Positions 10,567 through 19,984 of a stretch of 64,000 nucleotides of DNA are shown one piece after another. The DNA comes from Streptomycetaceae bacterium (GTDB taxonomy: Bacteria; Actinomycetota; Actinomycetes; Nanopelagicales; Nanopelagicaceae), in the NCBI GenBank assembly GCA_027488575.1, contig JAIYBJ010000029.1:62001-126000 (forward strand), given 5' to 3'. A model generated the notes under the pieces. The model saw only the letters and a program-made list of their open reading frames with translations. It did not search any database and had not been told where the DNA came from. The first letter of the stretch is position 1. The number at the start of each line of letters is the position of its first letter. Both the position numbers and the translations under genes were made by a program.

Positions 10567-11598
10567 CTACTTTGAAGTTGGAGATGGCGCGCTCGCAAAT
10601 TTGCGCGTGAAATCTGGCTCTTTATCGGTTAGAGCGACCCATACTTGCCCCGGCGCGAACTTAATTTCTGCCCCTGTTTCATCGCTCCACTTTGTTGGCG
10701 ATAAAGCATCTACTCGATTCCATGTAGCAGCAATCACAGTGGAGTCACGCAATACATAACCTTTTCCGCTTCCAACTGTCTGTGAAAAAGGAGTGTTTCC
10801 CCCGAACTTATCTCCGTACTCAGAAGGTGTAATTGAAACTATCTGAATAACTAAGGTCGTAGGACCAAGATTTTCTCCGCGATCATTTAGATCTGGTACT
10901 GAGTTAACACTTAAGAACCAGCGCATGCTTTTTGGATTCCATGTAGCTGAGTATTTCTGCGCAGGCCAGTGCATGGTCACATCGGAGATCTCGAATCCCT
11001 TATTTTCTATTTTTTTCGAAAAATTCCAACCAATATTCTTGGCAGAGTCAATGACTGTTCCCTTGTTCGATTCATTTGTCATAAGTGTTTGAGCATTAAG
11101 AAACATTGCGAAAGGTTGAAACCGATTTGGATCTGTTTCGTAAAATGCTGGACCTCTTCGCATTGCGCCTACATCAGACAAATTTGCAGCTGCAATCACG
11201 GGAAGTAATTTTTGTTGGGCCCCGCTATAGGCAAATGCAACTCGACCGTATTGCGCAAACAATTCAATATCACTGATTCGCGCGCTTCTCACTGGTCCGA
11301 TCCGGGGCGGAATGGTCGAGGAAAATACAGCCGCCAATCTCGTTAGTCCGCCTTCGACTTGTTCAATGTAGACAACGTCTGCAAATTCCAGTCCTACCTG
11401 AGGTCGTGCGTTTCGCGTGTCATCAATCTTCACAACCAAGACTGGACCATTTTCACCTTCACGACCGCTCAGTACATTTGTTTGCACTGGATCAGAAATC
11501 AACTGTGTAACAGTCTGAGAAATTGAGGCGCATCCAGCGGTTACCAACACTGCAAGATAGGTTGCAAAGACCAGAGCGCTTCGAGTTTTAAAGGACAT
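10567..11598 (-). CDS. DUF3048 family lipoprotein (YerB-like)
   Basis: Predicted membrane-anchored lipoprotein facing the outside of the cell. From the ATG at 11598 the protein is 343 residues with a short basic start, a hydrophobic stretch and a lipobox ending at Cys23 (VTAGC). An ATG at 11613 is also possible but only adds five residues before the signal peptide. The mature part has the DUF3048 hallmarks [23 protein letters not shown] and [10 protein letters not shown], followed by a C-terminal half with [10 protein letters not shown]. The biochemical role of the family is not established. It lies between the PIM lipid genes and pdxS and overlaps the preceding gene by 11 bases. Confidence 0.85.
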   Translation of the reverse strand: MSFKTRSALVFATYLAVLVTAGCASISQTVTQLISDPVQTNVLSGREGENGPVLVVKIDDTRNARPQVGLEFADVVYIEQVEGGLTRLAAVFSSTIPPRIGPVRSARISDIELFAQYGRVAFAYSGAQQKLLPVIAAANLSDVGAMRRGPAFYETDPNRFQPFAMFLNAQTLMTNESNKGTVIDSAKNIGWNFSKKIENKGFEISDVTMHWPAQKYSATWNPKSMRWFLSVNSVPDLNDRGENLGPTTLVIQIVSITPSEYGDKFGGNTPFSQTVGSGKGYVLRDSTVIAATWNRVDALSPTKWSDETGAEIKFAPGQVWVALTDKEPDFTRKFASAPSPTSK

Positions 11599-12091
11599 CA
11601 GATTCAAATTCATATGTAACAGGTAGCGGTGCCGTTCCTGCTAAGCGGAAAGTCCGAAAGATAAACTTATTTCGCACTAATTGAGTTCTAGTTACAGCGT
11701 CAACATGTAATGCAATTGCAATTCTTATTTTGTCTGTTAATTCAGATAACTCGCGAAGCAGAGAAGCTTCGGCCGGCCGAGCACTGCTCTGTCCATCCGC
11801 CAGAAGTAAACCTAAAGCACCTGAAAGTCCGCTCTCTGCAACAGAGCGCTTTTCAATAACCGCCTCGCGCGCTTGATAGGCAGCAGCTGTTAACAACATC
11901 GCAGAAGCCGGATCTGCGATTTCACTTCGCGCTATTTCTAGTGCGATAGCTGCTCGCCTTTGAAGCAGACTATCCAAATTCGCCCAACTCGTTTCAACGC
12001 GATGATGCAGGCGATCTAATCGTGTAGCAGAGAAAGTGAGATACCAGATGAAAACAAGCAGTAGAACTGCAAGAAAAATAAAGGTCTTCAC
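11588..12091 (-). CDS. membrane-anchored LemA-like helical protein
   Basis: A 167-residue protein with one N-terminal TM segment (about residues 4-22) and a long helical remainder. The segment LDRLHHRVETSWANLDSLLQ resembles the start of LemA-family proteins, in which a helix after the anchor precedes a helical bundle. The match is partial, so the family call is tentative. It ends in a hydrophobic-acidic tail. Its stop lies inside the DUF3048 gene, and its start is directly adjacent to the pimA stop, so it is part of the pgsA-pimA operon. No catalytic residues are apparent. Confidence 0.7.
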   Translation of the reverse strand: MKTFIFLAVLLLVFIWYLTFSATRLDRLHHRVETSWANLDSLLQRRAAIALEIARSEIADPASAMLLTAAAYQAREAVIEKRSVAESGLSGALGLLLADGQSSARPAEASLLRELSELTDKIRIAIALHVDAVTRTQLVRNKFIFRTFRLAGTAPLPVTYEFESDVL

Positions 12092-13279
12092 TTAATCATC
12101 TCCCTTCGACTCTCTGCCTAGGAACTTACTCCATGAACGACTTTCAGATGTGAGGCGAACTTTTTCTCCACCGACAAGTGACATTTCATAAATAGAGAAA
12201 ATCTGATCGGCCACGACTTTCCAATCAAATTGTTGAGCGTGTGTTTTACCCGCTTTACCTAGTTCAACTCTTCTCTTCTCATCCCGTAGCAAATCAATAA
12301 CACGCTTTGCGAGGTCTGTAGAACTTTCGGATTGAAATAGTTCGCCATATCGACCGTGATCTAGCAATGAGTCAAAGGCAGGAATGTCACTTGCTACTAC
12401 TGTGGCGCCACCAGCAAGTGCCTCAGCCAGAATAATCCCAAAGGATTCTCCCCCAGTATTAGGTGCGATGTATAAAGAGATAGATGCCAAGAAATCAGCT
12501 TTATCTTGTTCAGATATTCTGCCTAGAAATGTAAATCGCGAACGCAATTGCGGATCTATAGATTTGATAACTTCATCAGCTTCGCCAGGACCAGCGATAA
12601 AAATTCGCACGTCAGGTGCAAAACGAGAAATGATGGGAAGAGCATCAACTAAAACGGATAACCCTTTGCGTGGTTCTTCGAAACGACCAATAAAGCCGAG
12701 TGTATTTCCTTGCCATTTTTCCTGTGCCACACCATCTCGATACCGATCTGCATAAATTCCATTTGGAATAACAACGGCATCAGTTTCAAGGTGCTCCGTT
12801 AATGTTTCGCGTGCTGCCTCGCTCACAGCGATACGAGCAGATAACTTTTCGATAACTGGTTCAAGTATTGGTCCTATAGCAAAAATTGCCTTCTGCCTCT
12901 TTGCAGCCGCATGAAAGGTTCCAACCATTGGTCCGTCTGCTGCCCAGCAAGCTAGTAGTGAGATAGAAGGAATCGCTGGTTCATGTAAATGCAAAATGTC
13001 GAAGTCACCTTGGGCAATCCATTGTCTAACTCGCGCAAAAGCAATCGGTCCAAACAAAACTCGCGCAACAGCGCCGTTATATGGAATTGCGATTGGCTTG
13101 CCAGCGCTGGTTACGTATGTAGGTATCTTTGATTCATCAATAACTGGTGCTAAAACCGAAACATTGTGCCCGGCCGCAATCAAATACTCAGCTAAATCTC
13201 GAACATGGTTTTGTACGCCTCCGGGTGTATCCCAGCCATAAGGGCAGACGATTCCAATTTTTAGAGAACGCGAAAGCAT
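12092..13279 (-). CDS. pimA: GT4 glycosyltransferase, probable phosphatidylinositol mannosyltransferase PimA
   Basis: Expected to transfer mannose from GDP-mannose to phosphatidylinositol on the cytoplasmic face of the membrane, the first step of PIM synthesis. The 395-residue protein has the N-terminal IGIVCPYGWDTPGGVQNH motif typical of PimA and the C-terminal nucleotide-sugar motif with ESFGIILAEALAGG that defines GT-B family 4 enzymes. Context supports the assignment: pgsA, an acyltransferase and this gene lie in order, as in mycobacteria and Streptomyces. Its ATG overlaps the acyltransferase stop by one base (TAATG). Specificity for PI is inferred from context and the N-terminal motif. 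Confidence 0.9.
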   Translation of the reverse strand: MLSRSLKIGIVCPYGWDTPGGVQNHVRDLAEYLIAAGHNVSVLAPVIDESKIPTYVTSAGKPIAIPYNGAVARVLFGPIAFARVRQWIAQGDFDILHLHEPAIPSISLLACWAADGPMVGTFHAAAKRQKAIFAIGPILEPVIEKLSARIAVSEAARETLTEHLETDAVVIPNGIYADRYRDGVAQEKWQGNTLGFIGRFEEPRKGLSVLVDALPIISRFAPDVRIFIAGPGEADEVIKSIDPQLRSRFTFLGRISEQDKADFLASISLYIAPNTGGESFGIILAEALAGGATVVASDIPAFDSLLDHGRYGELFQSESSTDLAKRVIDLLRDEKRRVELGKAGKTHAQQFDWKVVADQIFSIYEMSLVGGEKVRLTSESRSWSKFLGRESKGDD

Positions 13280-14163
13280 TATGTGCGCTCCTTGAAGTCT
13301 TCATCTATCCAAATTCTTTGAAGCATGTGCCAATCTTCTGGATGCTGAGAAATTCCTTGTTCGAAATTGTTTGCTGACTTTTGAACCAATACTGAAACTT
13401 TCTCTTCTTGTGTACCAGTTTCAGGCATAGAAATTTCATCAAAAGTTATGTGAATTCCATCGCGCGTGTAATTCACAAAAGCTGTAAGAAGAATAGCTCC
13501 TGTCTTTAACGCCAACACAGCCGGACCAGCCGGCATGCGTGCAGGCTTTCCGAAGAATTGAACATCAATTCCTGACTTAGACAAATCACGATCTGCAACT
13601 AATGCAATTAAATGTCCTTCGCGCAATCTCTGAGCCAGTGTCGTCATCGATTGTGAATCCAGCGCTAATACTTCCATTCCCATCGCTTGTCGATAAAGTA
13701 AAAATTCATTAAATAATCTTTCAGGCTTTAATCTTTCAGCCACCGTCACTAAGTGAATTCCCTTGAGGCAAAAATACGCGCCCGCATGATCCCAATTTCC
13801 TGCATGAGGAAGAGCCACGATTACCCCGCGACCGCTTTTGATTCCGTTTAACAAGAGTTCTTCCCGAGTAACCGTAACTGTTGAATTGATTCGCTCTGTA
13901 TCCCAATTTGGAAACCTAAATGTGTCACACCAATATCGCATGTATGAAGCCATAGCTTCTTGTAAAAGTTCTTTCATCTGTGTACCTGATAGATCAGAAG
14001 TCACCCGGAGTAGATTCTTGCGCAGTCTTTGCACGCTCTTGCCATCACGCTTTACGAGCCATCTTGCTCCTCGATCAAAGAGCGAATAAGCGGCATTTTC
14101 TGGGAGCGCGCGCACTACCTTCCACGCAAATATGTAAACCCAGGCTACTAATCTATCTTTCAT
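13279..14163 (-). CDS. phosphatidylinositol mannoside acyltransferase (LpxL/HtrB-like)
   Basis: Lysophospholipid acyltransferase of the LpxL/PatA type that adds an acyl chain to the mannose of PIM. The 294-residue sequence contains the HX4D catalytic motif as LPHAGNWDHAG, then VADRDLSKSGIDVQFFG and MPAGPAVLALKTGA, all typical of the family. A hydrophobic N-terminus suggests membrane association. It lies one base after pgsA and overlaps pimA by one base. The assignment to PIM rather than another lipid comes from this context. Confidence 0.9.
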   Translation of the reverse strand: MKDRLVAWVYIFAWKVVRALPENAAYSLFDRGARWLVKRDGKSVQRLRKNLLRVTSDLSGTQMKELLQEAMASYMRYWCDTFRFPNWDTERINSTVTVTREELLLNGIKSGRGVIVALPHAGNWDHAGAYFCLKGIHLVTVAERLKPERLFNEFLLYRQAMGMEVLALDSQSMTTLAQRLREGHLIALVADRDLSKSGIDVQFFGKPARMPAGPAVLALKTGAILLTAFVNYTRDGIHITFDEISMPETGTQEEKVSVLVQKSANNFEQGISQHPEDWHMLQRIWIDEDFKERT

Positions 14164-14164
14164 A

Positions 14165-14758
14165 TTAGATCGCGCGTTTTACAATTAACAATCGTTGACA
14201 AGTTGTAACTAAACCAAGAATTGCAAGCAACCATGCACTCGCAGCAAGTGCATAGCTCACACCAAGACCGTGTAGTCCGGTGCCAACAAGGGCGATGATT
14301 GCCCGTTCTGTGCGTTCAGCGATACCGCCGCTGCAAGCAATTGACATACTTTCTGCTTTTGCGCGTATGTAAGGAATCAACATTCCTGTAATGATTGCAA
14401 GAAGATAAATGATAGAAAGGTGATCATTCTGATCAATGAGATAGACACAAACCGCAAACAAGATTGAGGAGTCTGACACTCTGTCGACAGTTGAATCTAG
14501 AAATCCGCCCCATTTACTGGCCCCTTGTGAACTAATTCGAGCCATTGCTCCGTCAAAGAGATCACTTAACATGAAAAAACTGATAACGAGAGTTCCAATA
14601 AAGAAATCACCTCGCGGAAAGAAATAAATAGAACTGCATACGACGCATAGAGCACCGATAGCTGTTACTGAGTTAGGAGTTAATCCGATTCGTAGGAAGA
14701 ATCTGGCCACTGGCGAAATAATTCGCGTGACCGCTGGCTTTAAAACATCGCTAATCAT
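14165..14758 (-). CDS. pgsA: CDP-alcohol phosphatidyltransferase, probable phosphatidylinositol phosphate synthase
   Basis: Integral membrane enzyme expected to join CDP-diacylglycerol and inositol phosphate. The signature D-x2-D-G-x2-A-R-...-G-x2-D-x3-D is complete, with Asp66, Asp69, Arg74, Gly85, Asp88 and Asp92 in the 197-residue form, and about six TM segments follow. I chose the ATG at 14758 because a TACGAT box lies seven bases upstream; the longer start at 14788 would overlap the divergent gene beginning at 14782. The inositol phosphate substrate is inferred from the linked acyltransferase and pimA genes and from ino1 elsewhere in the window. Confidence 0.92.
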   Translation of the reverse strand: MISDVLKPAVTRIISPVARFFLRIGLTPNSVTAIGALCVVCSSIYFFPRGDFFIGTLVISFFMLSDLFDGAMARISSQGASKWGGFLDSTVDRVSDSSILFAVCVYLIDQNDHLSIIYLLAIITGMLIPYIRAKAESMSIACSGGIAERTERAIIALVGTGLHGLGVSYALAASAWLLAILGLVTTCQRLLIVKRAI

Positions 14759-14765
14759 TAGGTAC

Positions 14766-14775
14766 ATCGTAGGCT
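14766..14775. promoter_or_regulatory. overlapping divergent -10 boxes (pgsA and 14782 gene)
   Basis: TACGAT on the minus strand (14766-14771) is seven bases from the pgsA ATG. TAGGCT on the plus strand (14770-14775) is six bases from the ATG at 14782. The two boxes overlap by two bases, so both promoters and both starts fit in a 23-base gap. Confidence 0.6.
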
Positions 14776-14781
14776 GAGCAC

Positions 14782-15366
14782 ATGGCATCTCATAGTTCTG
14801 ACCTAACCATCAGCGTGTACGGACACCCCAGTGCCAACCCTGAATCAGTTGCGAGCCTCTTTGGTGGCACGCATGTATCACAAGCCGATGGTTCAGAAGA
14901 TGTGGCAATTTTTGTCATTAATCCCAATTCCGGAGTTGATGAACAAACCGTAGAAAACTGGAGCGCGCTAGATGAGTTTCAAACTCCTCGCATCGTTGTT
15001 GTTTCAGAACTGGAATCAGGAGAAGCCGATTTCGACGATGCTGTGTTGCTGGCGAACAGACTCTTTGATCAAGTTGTAACACCATACCTTGTACTTCACG
15101 ATGATTTGGGTGCACCGTGTGCGCTAATTAGTTTAGAAACTCAAGAGATTATTGATTATTCGCAGTCACCAGAAAAAACAATTGCCAGTGACCCAGAACA
15201 TAAAACGCTAGTAAGTGAATTCGTTGAAGAGTACACATCACACCTAGCAGTAATGGGAGACGGAGCCTTTGCAGCGGGATTGCTCTTTCCTGCTATACCT
15301 CTGATAATCAATAAGCGAATTGGTGTAGAAATCGTAAGAAAATATCTTTCAGAAATTAATCACTGA
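14782..15366 (+). CDS. degenerate EF-G-like G-domain protein without P-loop
   Basis: A 194-residue protein with no obvious signal peptide or TM segment. Its layout resembles the first third of EF-G-like GTPases of the actinobacterial EF-G2 type. GHPSANPES near residues 14-22 sits where GHxxxGKS would be, VAIFVINPNSGVD at 41-53 resembles the hydrophobic strand and loop before switch regions, and VVVSELESGEADFDDAV near 72-88 matches the position of the NKxD strand and the following ADF helix. The GK of the P-loop and the NKxD residues are absent, so GTP binding is unlikely. The relationship is judged by eye and is tentative. It has a leaderless TAGGCT promoter and overlaps the HIT gene by 11 bases at the 3' ends. 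Confidence 0.6.
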   Translation: MASHSSDLTISVYGHPSANPESVASLFGGTHVSQADGSEDVAIFVINPNSGVDEQTVENWSALDEFQTPRIVVVSELESGEADFDDAVLLANRLFDQVVTPYLVLHDDLGAPCALISLETQEIIDYSQSPEKTIASDPEHKTLVSEFVEEYTSHLAVMGDGAFAAGLLFPAIPLIINKRIGVEIVRKYLSEINH

Positions 15367-15889
15367 CCCAATTAGCTGCAAGGTCACTACGTGTCTGCGC
15401 AAGTAATTGCGGCAAAACTTTGGTTTGACCAATAATTGGCATGAAATTAGCGTCTCCACCCCAACGTGGTACTACGTGCTGATGAATGTGATCAGCAACT
15501 CCGGCTCCTGAAATTGCACCTTGATTCATTCCCAAATTAAAACCTGCTGCATTAGAAACTTTACGTAATGTCTTCATGCCTTGTGCACTTAAGAAAGAGA
15601 TTTCATTTCGCTCAGACTCGGTGAGATCTGTTAAATCAGCAACGTGTCGGTATGCGCACACCAAAAGATGTCCCGCGTTGTATGGATATAGATTCATCAC
15701 GACATAAGCTTCTTTGCCACGATGAACAATCAATCCATCTTCATCACTTAGTGAAGGGATTGTGCAAAAAGGACATGCAACGTTGTTACTTTCAAGAGGT
15801 CTGTTTTCACCCTTGAGATAATCCATGCGGTGAGGAGCCCATAACCGCGCCCAAGCATCTGGAATACCAGCACCACCTTCAAGATGCAT
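15356..15889 (-). CDS. HIT family hydrolase/phosphorylase
   Basis: Histidine-triad nucleotide-binding enzyme. The triad HIHQH is at residues 134-138 of 177, followed by VVPRWGGD as in the actinobacterial Ap4A phosphorylase-like HIT proteins. CPFC at 39-42 and a nearby histidine may bind zinc. The position next to thrS, three bases after its start-side partner, and near pgsA matches the mycobacterial and Streptomyces order (thrS-HIT-pgsA). The activity on diadenosine polyphosphates is inferred from those relatives. Confidence 0.92.
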   Translation of the reverse strand: MHLEGGAGIPDAWARLWAPHRMDYLKGENRPLESNNVACPFCTIPSLSDEDGLIVHRGKEAYVVMNLYPYNAGHLLVCAYRHVADLTDLTESERNEISFLSAQGMKTLRKVSNAAGFNLGMNQGAISGAGVADHIHQHVVPRWGGDANFMPIIGQTKVLPQLLAQTRSDLAANWVSD

Positions 15890-15892
15890 TCG

Positions 15893-17881
15893 CTATACCT
15901 GAATTCGCTTGCTTACAGCTTCTTTGATCTCTGCGATTGCTTGAGCAATTGGAATTCCATTCTTCTGCTCGCCGTTTCTATATCTAAATGAAACAGCGCC
16001 AGCTTTTTGATCTTCTTCGCCAGCGATAACCATAAAAGGAATCTTCTGCATCTGAGCATTGCGAACTTTCTTCTGCATACGATCATCAGATGCATCTAAT
16101 TCCGCTCTAATGCCAGCTTTTTTCATCTGTGAAATCACATCGGCTAAGTAATCCGCAAATGCATCGGCAACGGGTATTCCAACTGCTTGCATTGGTGCAA
16201 GCCATGGTGGAAACGCACCGGAATAGTGCTCAGTCAAAACTCCGAAGAATCTTTCAATCGATCCAAATAGAGCACGGTGAATCATCACTGGACGCTGACG
16301 AGTTCCATCTGCTGCTGAATATTCGAGTTCGAAGCGTTGCGGTAACTGAAAATCTACTTGGATCGTCGACATCTGCCATGTGCGGCCAATGGCATCTTTT
16401 GCTTGCACCGAAATCTTTGGTCCGTAAAAGGCAGCTCCACCCTCATCTAGAACTAATTGAAGTTTTTGTGCTTCTGCCGCTTTTCGAAGCGCCTCTGTTG
16501 CTTCAGTCCAATCTTTATCATCGCCTACAGACTTTTCTGGGTTACGTGTGGAAAGCTCTAAATAGAAATCGTTCAACCCGTAATCACGGAGCAAGTTCAG
16601 TACGAAGGTCAATAGTGAATCTAATTCGGCAGGCATCTGCTCTTTTGTGCAATAAATATGCGCATCGTCTTGGGTGAATCCACGAGCACGAGTAAGTCCG
16701 TGCATTACTCCTGATTTTTCGTAACGATAAACAGTTCCGAATTCAAATAATCTAAGTGGTAACTCGCGATATGAACGTCCGCGTGCGCGGAAGATCAAAT
16801 TATGGAAAGGGCAGTTCATCGGTTTCATGTAGTACTGCTGTCCAGCTTTTTTGATTGTTCCATCCGGATGATGCTCTTCATCCAAAATCATTGGTGGATA
16901 CATGCCTTCGGAGTACCAATCCAAGTGACCCGACGTTTCAAATAATGCAGCTTTGGTTAAGTGTGGCGAATAAACGAATTCGTATCCTTCTTCTTCGTGA
17001 CGGATACGCGAATAATCTTCCATCGCTCGACGAATAATGCCGCCCTTAGGATGAAATACCGCCAAGCCAGAACCGATTTCTTCTGGAAATGAAAATAGAT
17101 CAAGTTCGTTACCTAATCTGCGGTGATCTCGCTTTTCCGCTTCTGCTAAGAGCTCAAGGTGGGCGGTTAGCTCTTCCTGCGTTGGCCACGCCGTTCCGTA
17201 AATTCTCTGCAGCATTGGGTTTTTTTCTGAACCGCGCCAATAAGCGGCCGCGCTTCTCATTAACTTGAAAGCAGGAATATGTTTTGTTGAAGGCAAGTGA
17301 GGACCGCGGCATAAATCGCTCCAGACGGGTTGTCCATCTCTGCCGAGGTTGTCATAAATTGTTAATTCACTGCCGCCAACTTCAACACTTGCTTCATCGC
17401 CTGCACCAGATTTTAGGCCAATTAATTCGCATTTATACGGTTCGTGAGCAAGTTCTTTGAGAGCATCGGATTCGGTTGTAATGCGTCGCTTAAATCTCTG
17501 ACCATCTTTAATAATCTTTCGCATCGCAGATTCAATTTTTTCAAAATCATCTGGATTAAATGGACGCTCAGGATCAAAGTCGTAATAGAAACCATCGGTA
17601 ATTGGAGGTCCGATACCAAGGCGCGTTCCTGAAAAAATACTCTGCACGGCCTGCGCCATTACGTGGGCTGTTGAGTGACGCAAAACGGCAAGACCTTCAG
17701 GAGATGAAATTGTTACTGACTCAACGACATCACCGGCAGCCAAATCCGACCATAAATCTCGTAGCTCTCCATTTACCTTACAAACAACAACATCTTTTCT
17801 TTCTGAAAAAATCTGTGTTGGCTTCTGATCTGCCGCAACGTTGACGGCAACACCATCAACCGTGATTGAAATTTCGGACAT
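15893..17881 (-). CDS. thrS: threonine--tRNA ligase
   Basis: Class II aminoacyl-tRNA synthetase charging tRNA-Thr. The 662 residues run in the usual order: N-terminal TGS domain, editing domain with HSTAHVMAQ, catalytic core with MNCPFH (zinc-binding Cys), motif 2 arginine in [17 protein letters not shown], the zinc-ligand histidine in DDAHIYC, motif 3 in [12 protein letters not shown], and an anticodon-binding domain. Length is normal. A TAGGCT box six bases before the ATG overlaps the end of pabC, indicating a leaderless promoter of its own within the pabB-pabC-thrS-HIT series. Confidence 0.98.
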   Translation of the reverse strand: MSEISITVDGVAVNVAADQKPTQIFSERKDVVVCKVNGELRDLWSDLAAGDVVESVTISSPEGLAVLRHSTAHVMAQAVQSIFSGTRLGIGPPITDGFYYDFDPERPFNPDDFEKIESAMRKIIKDGQRFKRRITTESDALKELAHEPYKCELIGLKSGAGDEASVEVGGSELTIYDNLGRDGQPVWSDLCRGPHLPSTKHIPAFKLMRSAAAYWRGSEKNPMLQRIYGTAWPTQEELTAHLELLAEAEKRDHRRLGNELDLFSFPEEIGSGLAVFHPKGGIIRRAMEDYSRIRHEEEGYEFVYSPHLTKAALFETSGHLDWYSEGMYPPMILDEEHHPDGTIKKAGQQYYMKPMNCPFHNLIFRARGRSYRELPLRLFEFGTVYRYEKSGVMHGLTRARGFTQDDAHIYCTKEQMPAELDSLLTFVLNLLRDYGLNDFYLELSTRNPEKSVGDDKDWTEATEALRKAAEAQKLQLVLDEGGAAFYGPKISVQAKDAIGRTWQMSTIQVDFQLPQRFELEYSAADGTRQRPVMIHRALFGSIERFFGVLTEHYSGAFPPWLAPMQAVGIPVADAFADYLADVISQMKKAGIRAELDASDDRMQKKVRNAQMQKIPFMVIAGEEDQKAGAVSFRYRNGEQKNGIPIAQAIAEIKEAVSKRIQV

Positions 17882-17885
17882 GCCC

Positions 17886-18653
17886 CTAGCCTACCGAAGT
17901 TCGTACAGCCATTTCTCGGATTTCTTGTGCAAACATTTCACTAATCTGCAGATCTGGCATTACTCGCCCATCAATACTGTGCACGGCAATGGCAATTTTC
18001 AAACTTGAAATCACTATTGCTGCCTGTACATGTGAGAGGTCATTGGTATCCACACTTCGGACTTTGACTGGCAAATTTTCTACGACCAAGGCGCGCATAA
18101 CACCTGGCAAAACACCCTGCACGATAGGTGGAGTTACCCACTTGCCATTGGTGTAGAAAATTAGGTTAGAGACAGCGCCTTCGCAGACATCGTGATTGCT
18201 ATTGATCACAACAGCTTCATCACATCCCTGAGATTTAGCTTCTTTCAAAATATCTAACCGTGACGTATAAGGAAAAGTTTTATTCGGAACGCCCTTGATA
18301 TCTATTGGTACTGGGTACGTACAAAGTTTTAAGTTGTGAGTTATTTCTGTATAGGAATTATGGACAGCTAAAAAAGTTCCATCTCCTTTAAATAGTAATC
18401 TCAATCTGCCGACAGGGTGAGTTACTTCAGCAAGTAGCGCGTCAATCGCTGTGCGCACACGGTCTTCATTGGGAATAGAAACACCTACCCGTGCTCCCGC
18501 ATCGAGAGCTCTTCGCATATGTCTATTGAGAGCATATGGAGTTCCGTTAACAGTTTTAATTGTTTCAAAGATGCCAAAACCATCTGGCCAATAATCTGGT
18601 GATAATGCAACAGTGCTTGCATCGACTAAGGAGTCGTTTAACCAAATCCTCAT
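17886..18653 (-). CDS. pabC: aminodeoxychorismate lyase (class IV aminotransferase fold)
   Basis: PLP enzyme expected to convert 4-amino-4-deoxychorismate to p-aminobenzoate and pyruvate for folate synthesis. I start at the ATG at 18653 ([10 protein letters not shown], 255 residues), which gives an ATGA overlap with pabB; an upstream start at 18713 lies within pabB. Lys125 in NKTFPYTSR is at the position of the PLP lysine, fifteen residues ahead of the conserved Glu-Ala pair, and [10 protein letters not shown] plus LPGVMRALV match the fold. Class IV proteins also include branched-chain aminotransferases, but coupling to pabB supports PabC. Confidence 0.88.
   Translation of the reverse strand: MRIWLNDSLVDASTVALSPDYWPDGFGIFETIKTVNGTPYALNRHMRRALDAGARVGVSIPNEDRVRTAIDALLAEVTHPVGRLRLLFKGDGTFLAVHNSYTEITHNLKLCTYPVPIDIKGVPNKTFPYTSRLDILKEAKSQGCDEAVVINSNHDVCEGAVSNLIFYTNGKWVTPPIVQGVLPGVMRALVVENLPVKVRSVDTNDLSHVQAAIVISSLKIAIAVHSIDGRVMPDLQISEMFAQEIREMAVRTSVG
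17888..17893 (-). promoter_or_regulatory. -10 box of leaderless thrS promoter
   Basis: Reads TAGGCT on the minus strand, with AGGGGC as the six-base gap to the thrS ATG. It overlaps the last codons of pabC. Confidence 0.65.
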
Positions 18654-19645
18654 GCAATTTCTCCTGATGCAATCTTTACTAAGCGTTCTGCCTTTAACTC
18701 TGTTTCGTCCCATTCAGCCTGGGGATCACTGGCCCATGTGATTCCGGCACCTGTTCCAAATTTCAAAGTATTTTTGTCTTTCCAAAATGTTCTTATAGCA
18801 ACTGCGAGTTCACAAGCATCGCCTTGAATCCAACCTATGGCTCCGCAGTAAGGACCACGATCATGTTCGTTCGCTGCGATTATTCGAACAGCAGATGACT
18901 TTGGTGCACCGCTTACAGATCCTGGTGGCAGCAGCGGAGTGATAAGTTCATGCCAACTCAATCCATCCTTTAGTTCACCAGTTACATCAGAAACCAAGTG
19001 ATCTAATCCAGGATGCACTTCGATTGCCAACAAGCGTGGAACATCTATTGAGCCATCTTTGCAAACTTGTCCAAGATCATTTCGAATCAAATCAACAATC
19101 ATCACATTCTCGGCTTGGTCCTTACTTCCAAAATCAGAACCCCCAGTAGGGCGTGTGCCCTTAATAGGCGATGAAGTAACTATGGATCCATTTCGCTTTA
19201 GGAATAGCTCAGGTGATGCTGATGCAATTTCAAGACCTGGGATTCGCAGATAGGACGCGTATGGTGCTGGATTGTTCTCCAAAATTGATGAGAAGAGTGG
19301 TGCTAAAGAAAAATCAGATGGGATTGTTGTGCTCAGTATTCGACAGGCGTTTGCCTGATAAACCTCACCGTTGGATATATCTTCTTTGATGCTGCGCACA
19401 TAAGAGATGTATTCCTGTTGACTCATTGAAGAAGTAAATTTGTCAGAAACAAGTTGCAAAGCGTCAGATTTAAATGTTGATTGCTTTACGTCAGAAAATT
19501 TCGCACACGTCCATTGGCCTTCAAAGGAAATGGATACCGCCCAGAAACCATCGTCGGTAATTTCTCGGGGGTCGTGAGTTAGTACCTGCAGATTCGTTGC
19601 ATACCGATTGCCCATCCAAAAGATCGGTTCAACCCCTGCGTTCAT
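18650..19645 (-). CDS. pabB: aminodeoxychorismate synthase component I (chorismate-binding)
   Basis: Chorismate-utilising enzyme aminating chorismate to 4-amino-4-deoxychorismate. The 331 residues contain the C-terminal chorismate-binding domain with PIKGTRPTG, IVDLIRNDLG, PPGSVSGAPK and a final GAGITWAS motif. It is shorter than the usual PabB of about 450 residues because most of the N-terminal accessory domain is missing. The glutamine amidotransferase PabA is not in the window. Coupling to pabC argues for folate rather than tryptophan or salicylate synthesis. A TAAGTT box is exactly six bases before the ATG. Confidence 0.88.
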   Translation of the reverse strand: MNAGVEPIFWMGNRYATNLQVLTHDPREITDDGFWAVSISFEGQWTCAKFSDVKQSTFKSDALQLVSDKFTSSMSQQEYISYVRSIKEDISNGEVYQANACRILSTTIPSDFSLAPLFSSILENNPAPYASYLRIPGLEIASASPELFLKRNGSIVTSSPIKGTRPTGGSDFGSKDQAENVMIVDLIRNDLGQVCKDGSIDVPRLLAIEVHPGLDHLVSDVTGELKDGLSWHELITPLLPPGSVSGAPKSSAVRIIAANEHDRGPYCGAIGWIQGDACELAVAIRTFWKDKNTLKFGTGAGITWASDPQAEWDETELKAERLVKIASGEIA

Positions 19646-19651
19646 GCGGAC

Positions 19652-19657
19652 AACTTA
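19652..19657 (-). promoter_or_regulatory. -10 box of leaderless pabB promoter
   Basis: TAAGTT on the minus strand, six bases before the pabB ATG. It is back to back with the tRNA-Gly promoter on the plus strand. Confidence 0.55.
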
Positions 19658-19674
19658 GTCGTTAGCGACTCACT

Positions 19675-19703
19675 TTGGCTCTCAAGCACTGATGCGATAG
19701 ATT
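19675..19703 (+). promoter_or_regulatory. tRNA-Gly promoter
   Basis: TTGGCT at 19675-19680 and TAGATT at 19698-19703 are separated by 17 bases, a canonical sigma-70 spacing. Transcription would start about 8 bases before the tRNA. Confidence 0.6.
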
Positions 19704-19717
19704 TTGCCCTGCAATAC

Positions 19718-19790
19718 GCGGACGTAGCGCAGTTGGTAGCGCGGAACCTTGCCAAGGTTCAGGTCGCCGGTTCGAACCCGGTCGTCCGCT
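19718..19790 (+). tRNA. tRNA-Gly(GCC)
   Basis: A 73-base cloverleaf. The acceptor stem GCGGACG pairs with CGTCCGC at 19783-19789, the anticodon loop TTGCCAA has GCC at 19751-19753, and the T arm has GCCGG-TTCGAAC-CCGGT. The discriminator is T, and CCA is not encoded. Confidence 0.97.
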
Positions 19791-19797
19791 CTGATTC

Positions 19798-19850
19798 ACC
19801 GCCACTTACATATCTTTACTAATGTAAAAGATAAGAGTGGCGGTCTTTCT
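19798..19850 (+). terminator. hairpin between tRNA-Gly and tRNA-Cys
   Basis: ACCGCCAC at 19798-19805 pairs with GTGGCGGT at 19837-19844, enclosing a smaller TTACAT/ATGTAA pairing, followed by TCTTTCT. The tail is only moderately T-rich and tRNA-Cys begins immediately after, so it may be a weak terminator or a processing structure. Confidence 0.5.
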
Positions 19851-19852
19851 AT

Positions 19853-19926
19853 GGTGGAATGGCCGAGAGGCGAGGCAAGGGACTGCAAATCCCTCTACAC
19901 GGGTTCAAATCCCGTTTCCACCTCCA
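19853..19926 (+). tRNA. tRNA-Cys(GCA)
   Basis: The acceptor stem GGTGGAA at 19853-19859 pairs with TTCCACC at 19916-19922. The anticodon loop CTGCAAA has GCA at 19885-19887, and the T arm is ACGGG-TTCAAAT-CCCGT. The discriminator T is followed by an encoded CCA at 19924-19926, unlike the other two tRNAs here. Confidence 0.97.
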
Positions 19927-19984
19927 TTATTTAAATGTGTTTACAACCATGTCCTTTAATCAATATGAATGAAAGAATCATCCT

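Noticed and set aside
16129-16677. 182-residue plus-strand frame opposite thrS
   Set aside because: Composition is Leu/His/Gln-rich with no motif; thrS on the other strand is unmistakable.
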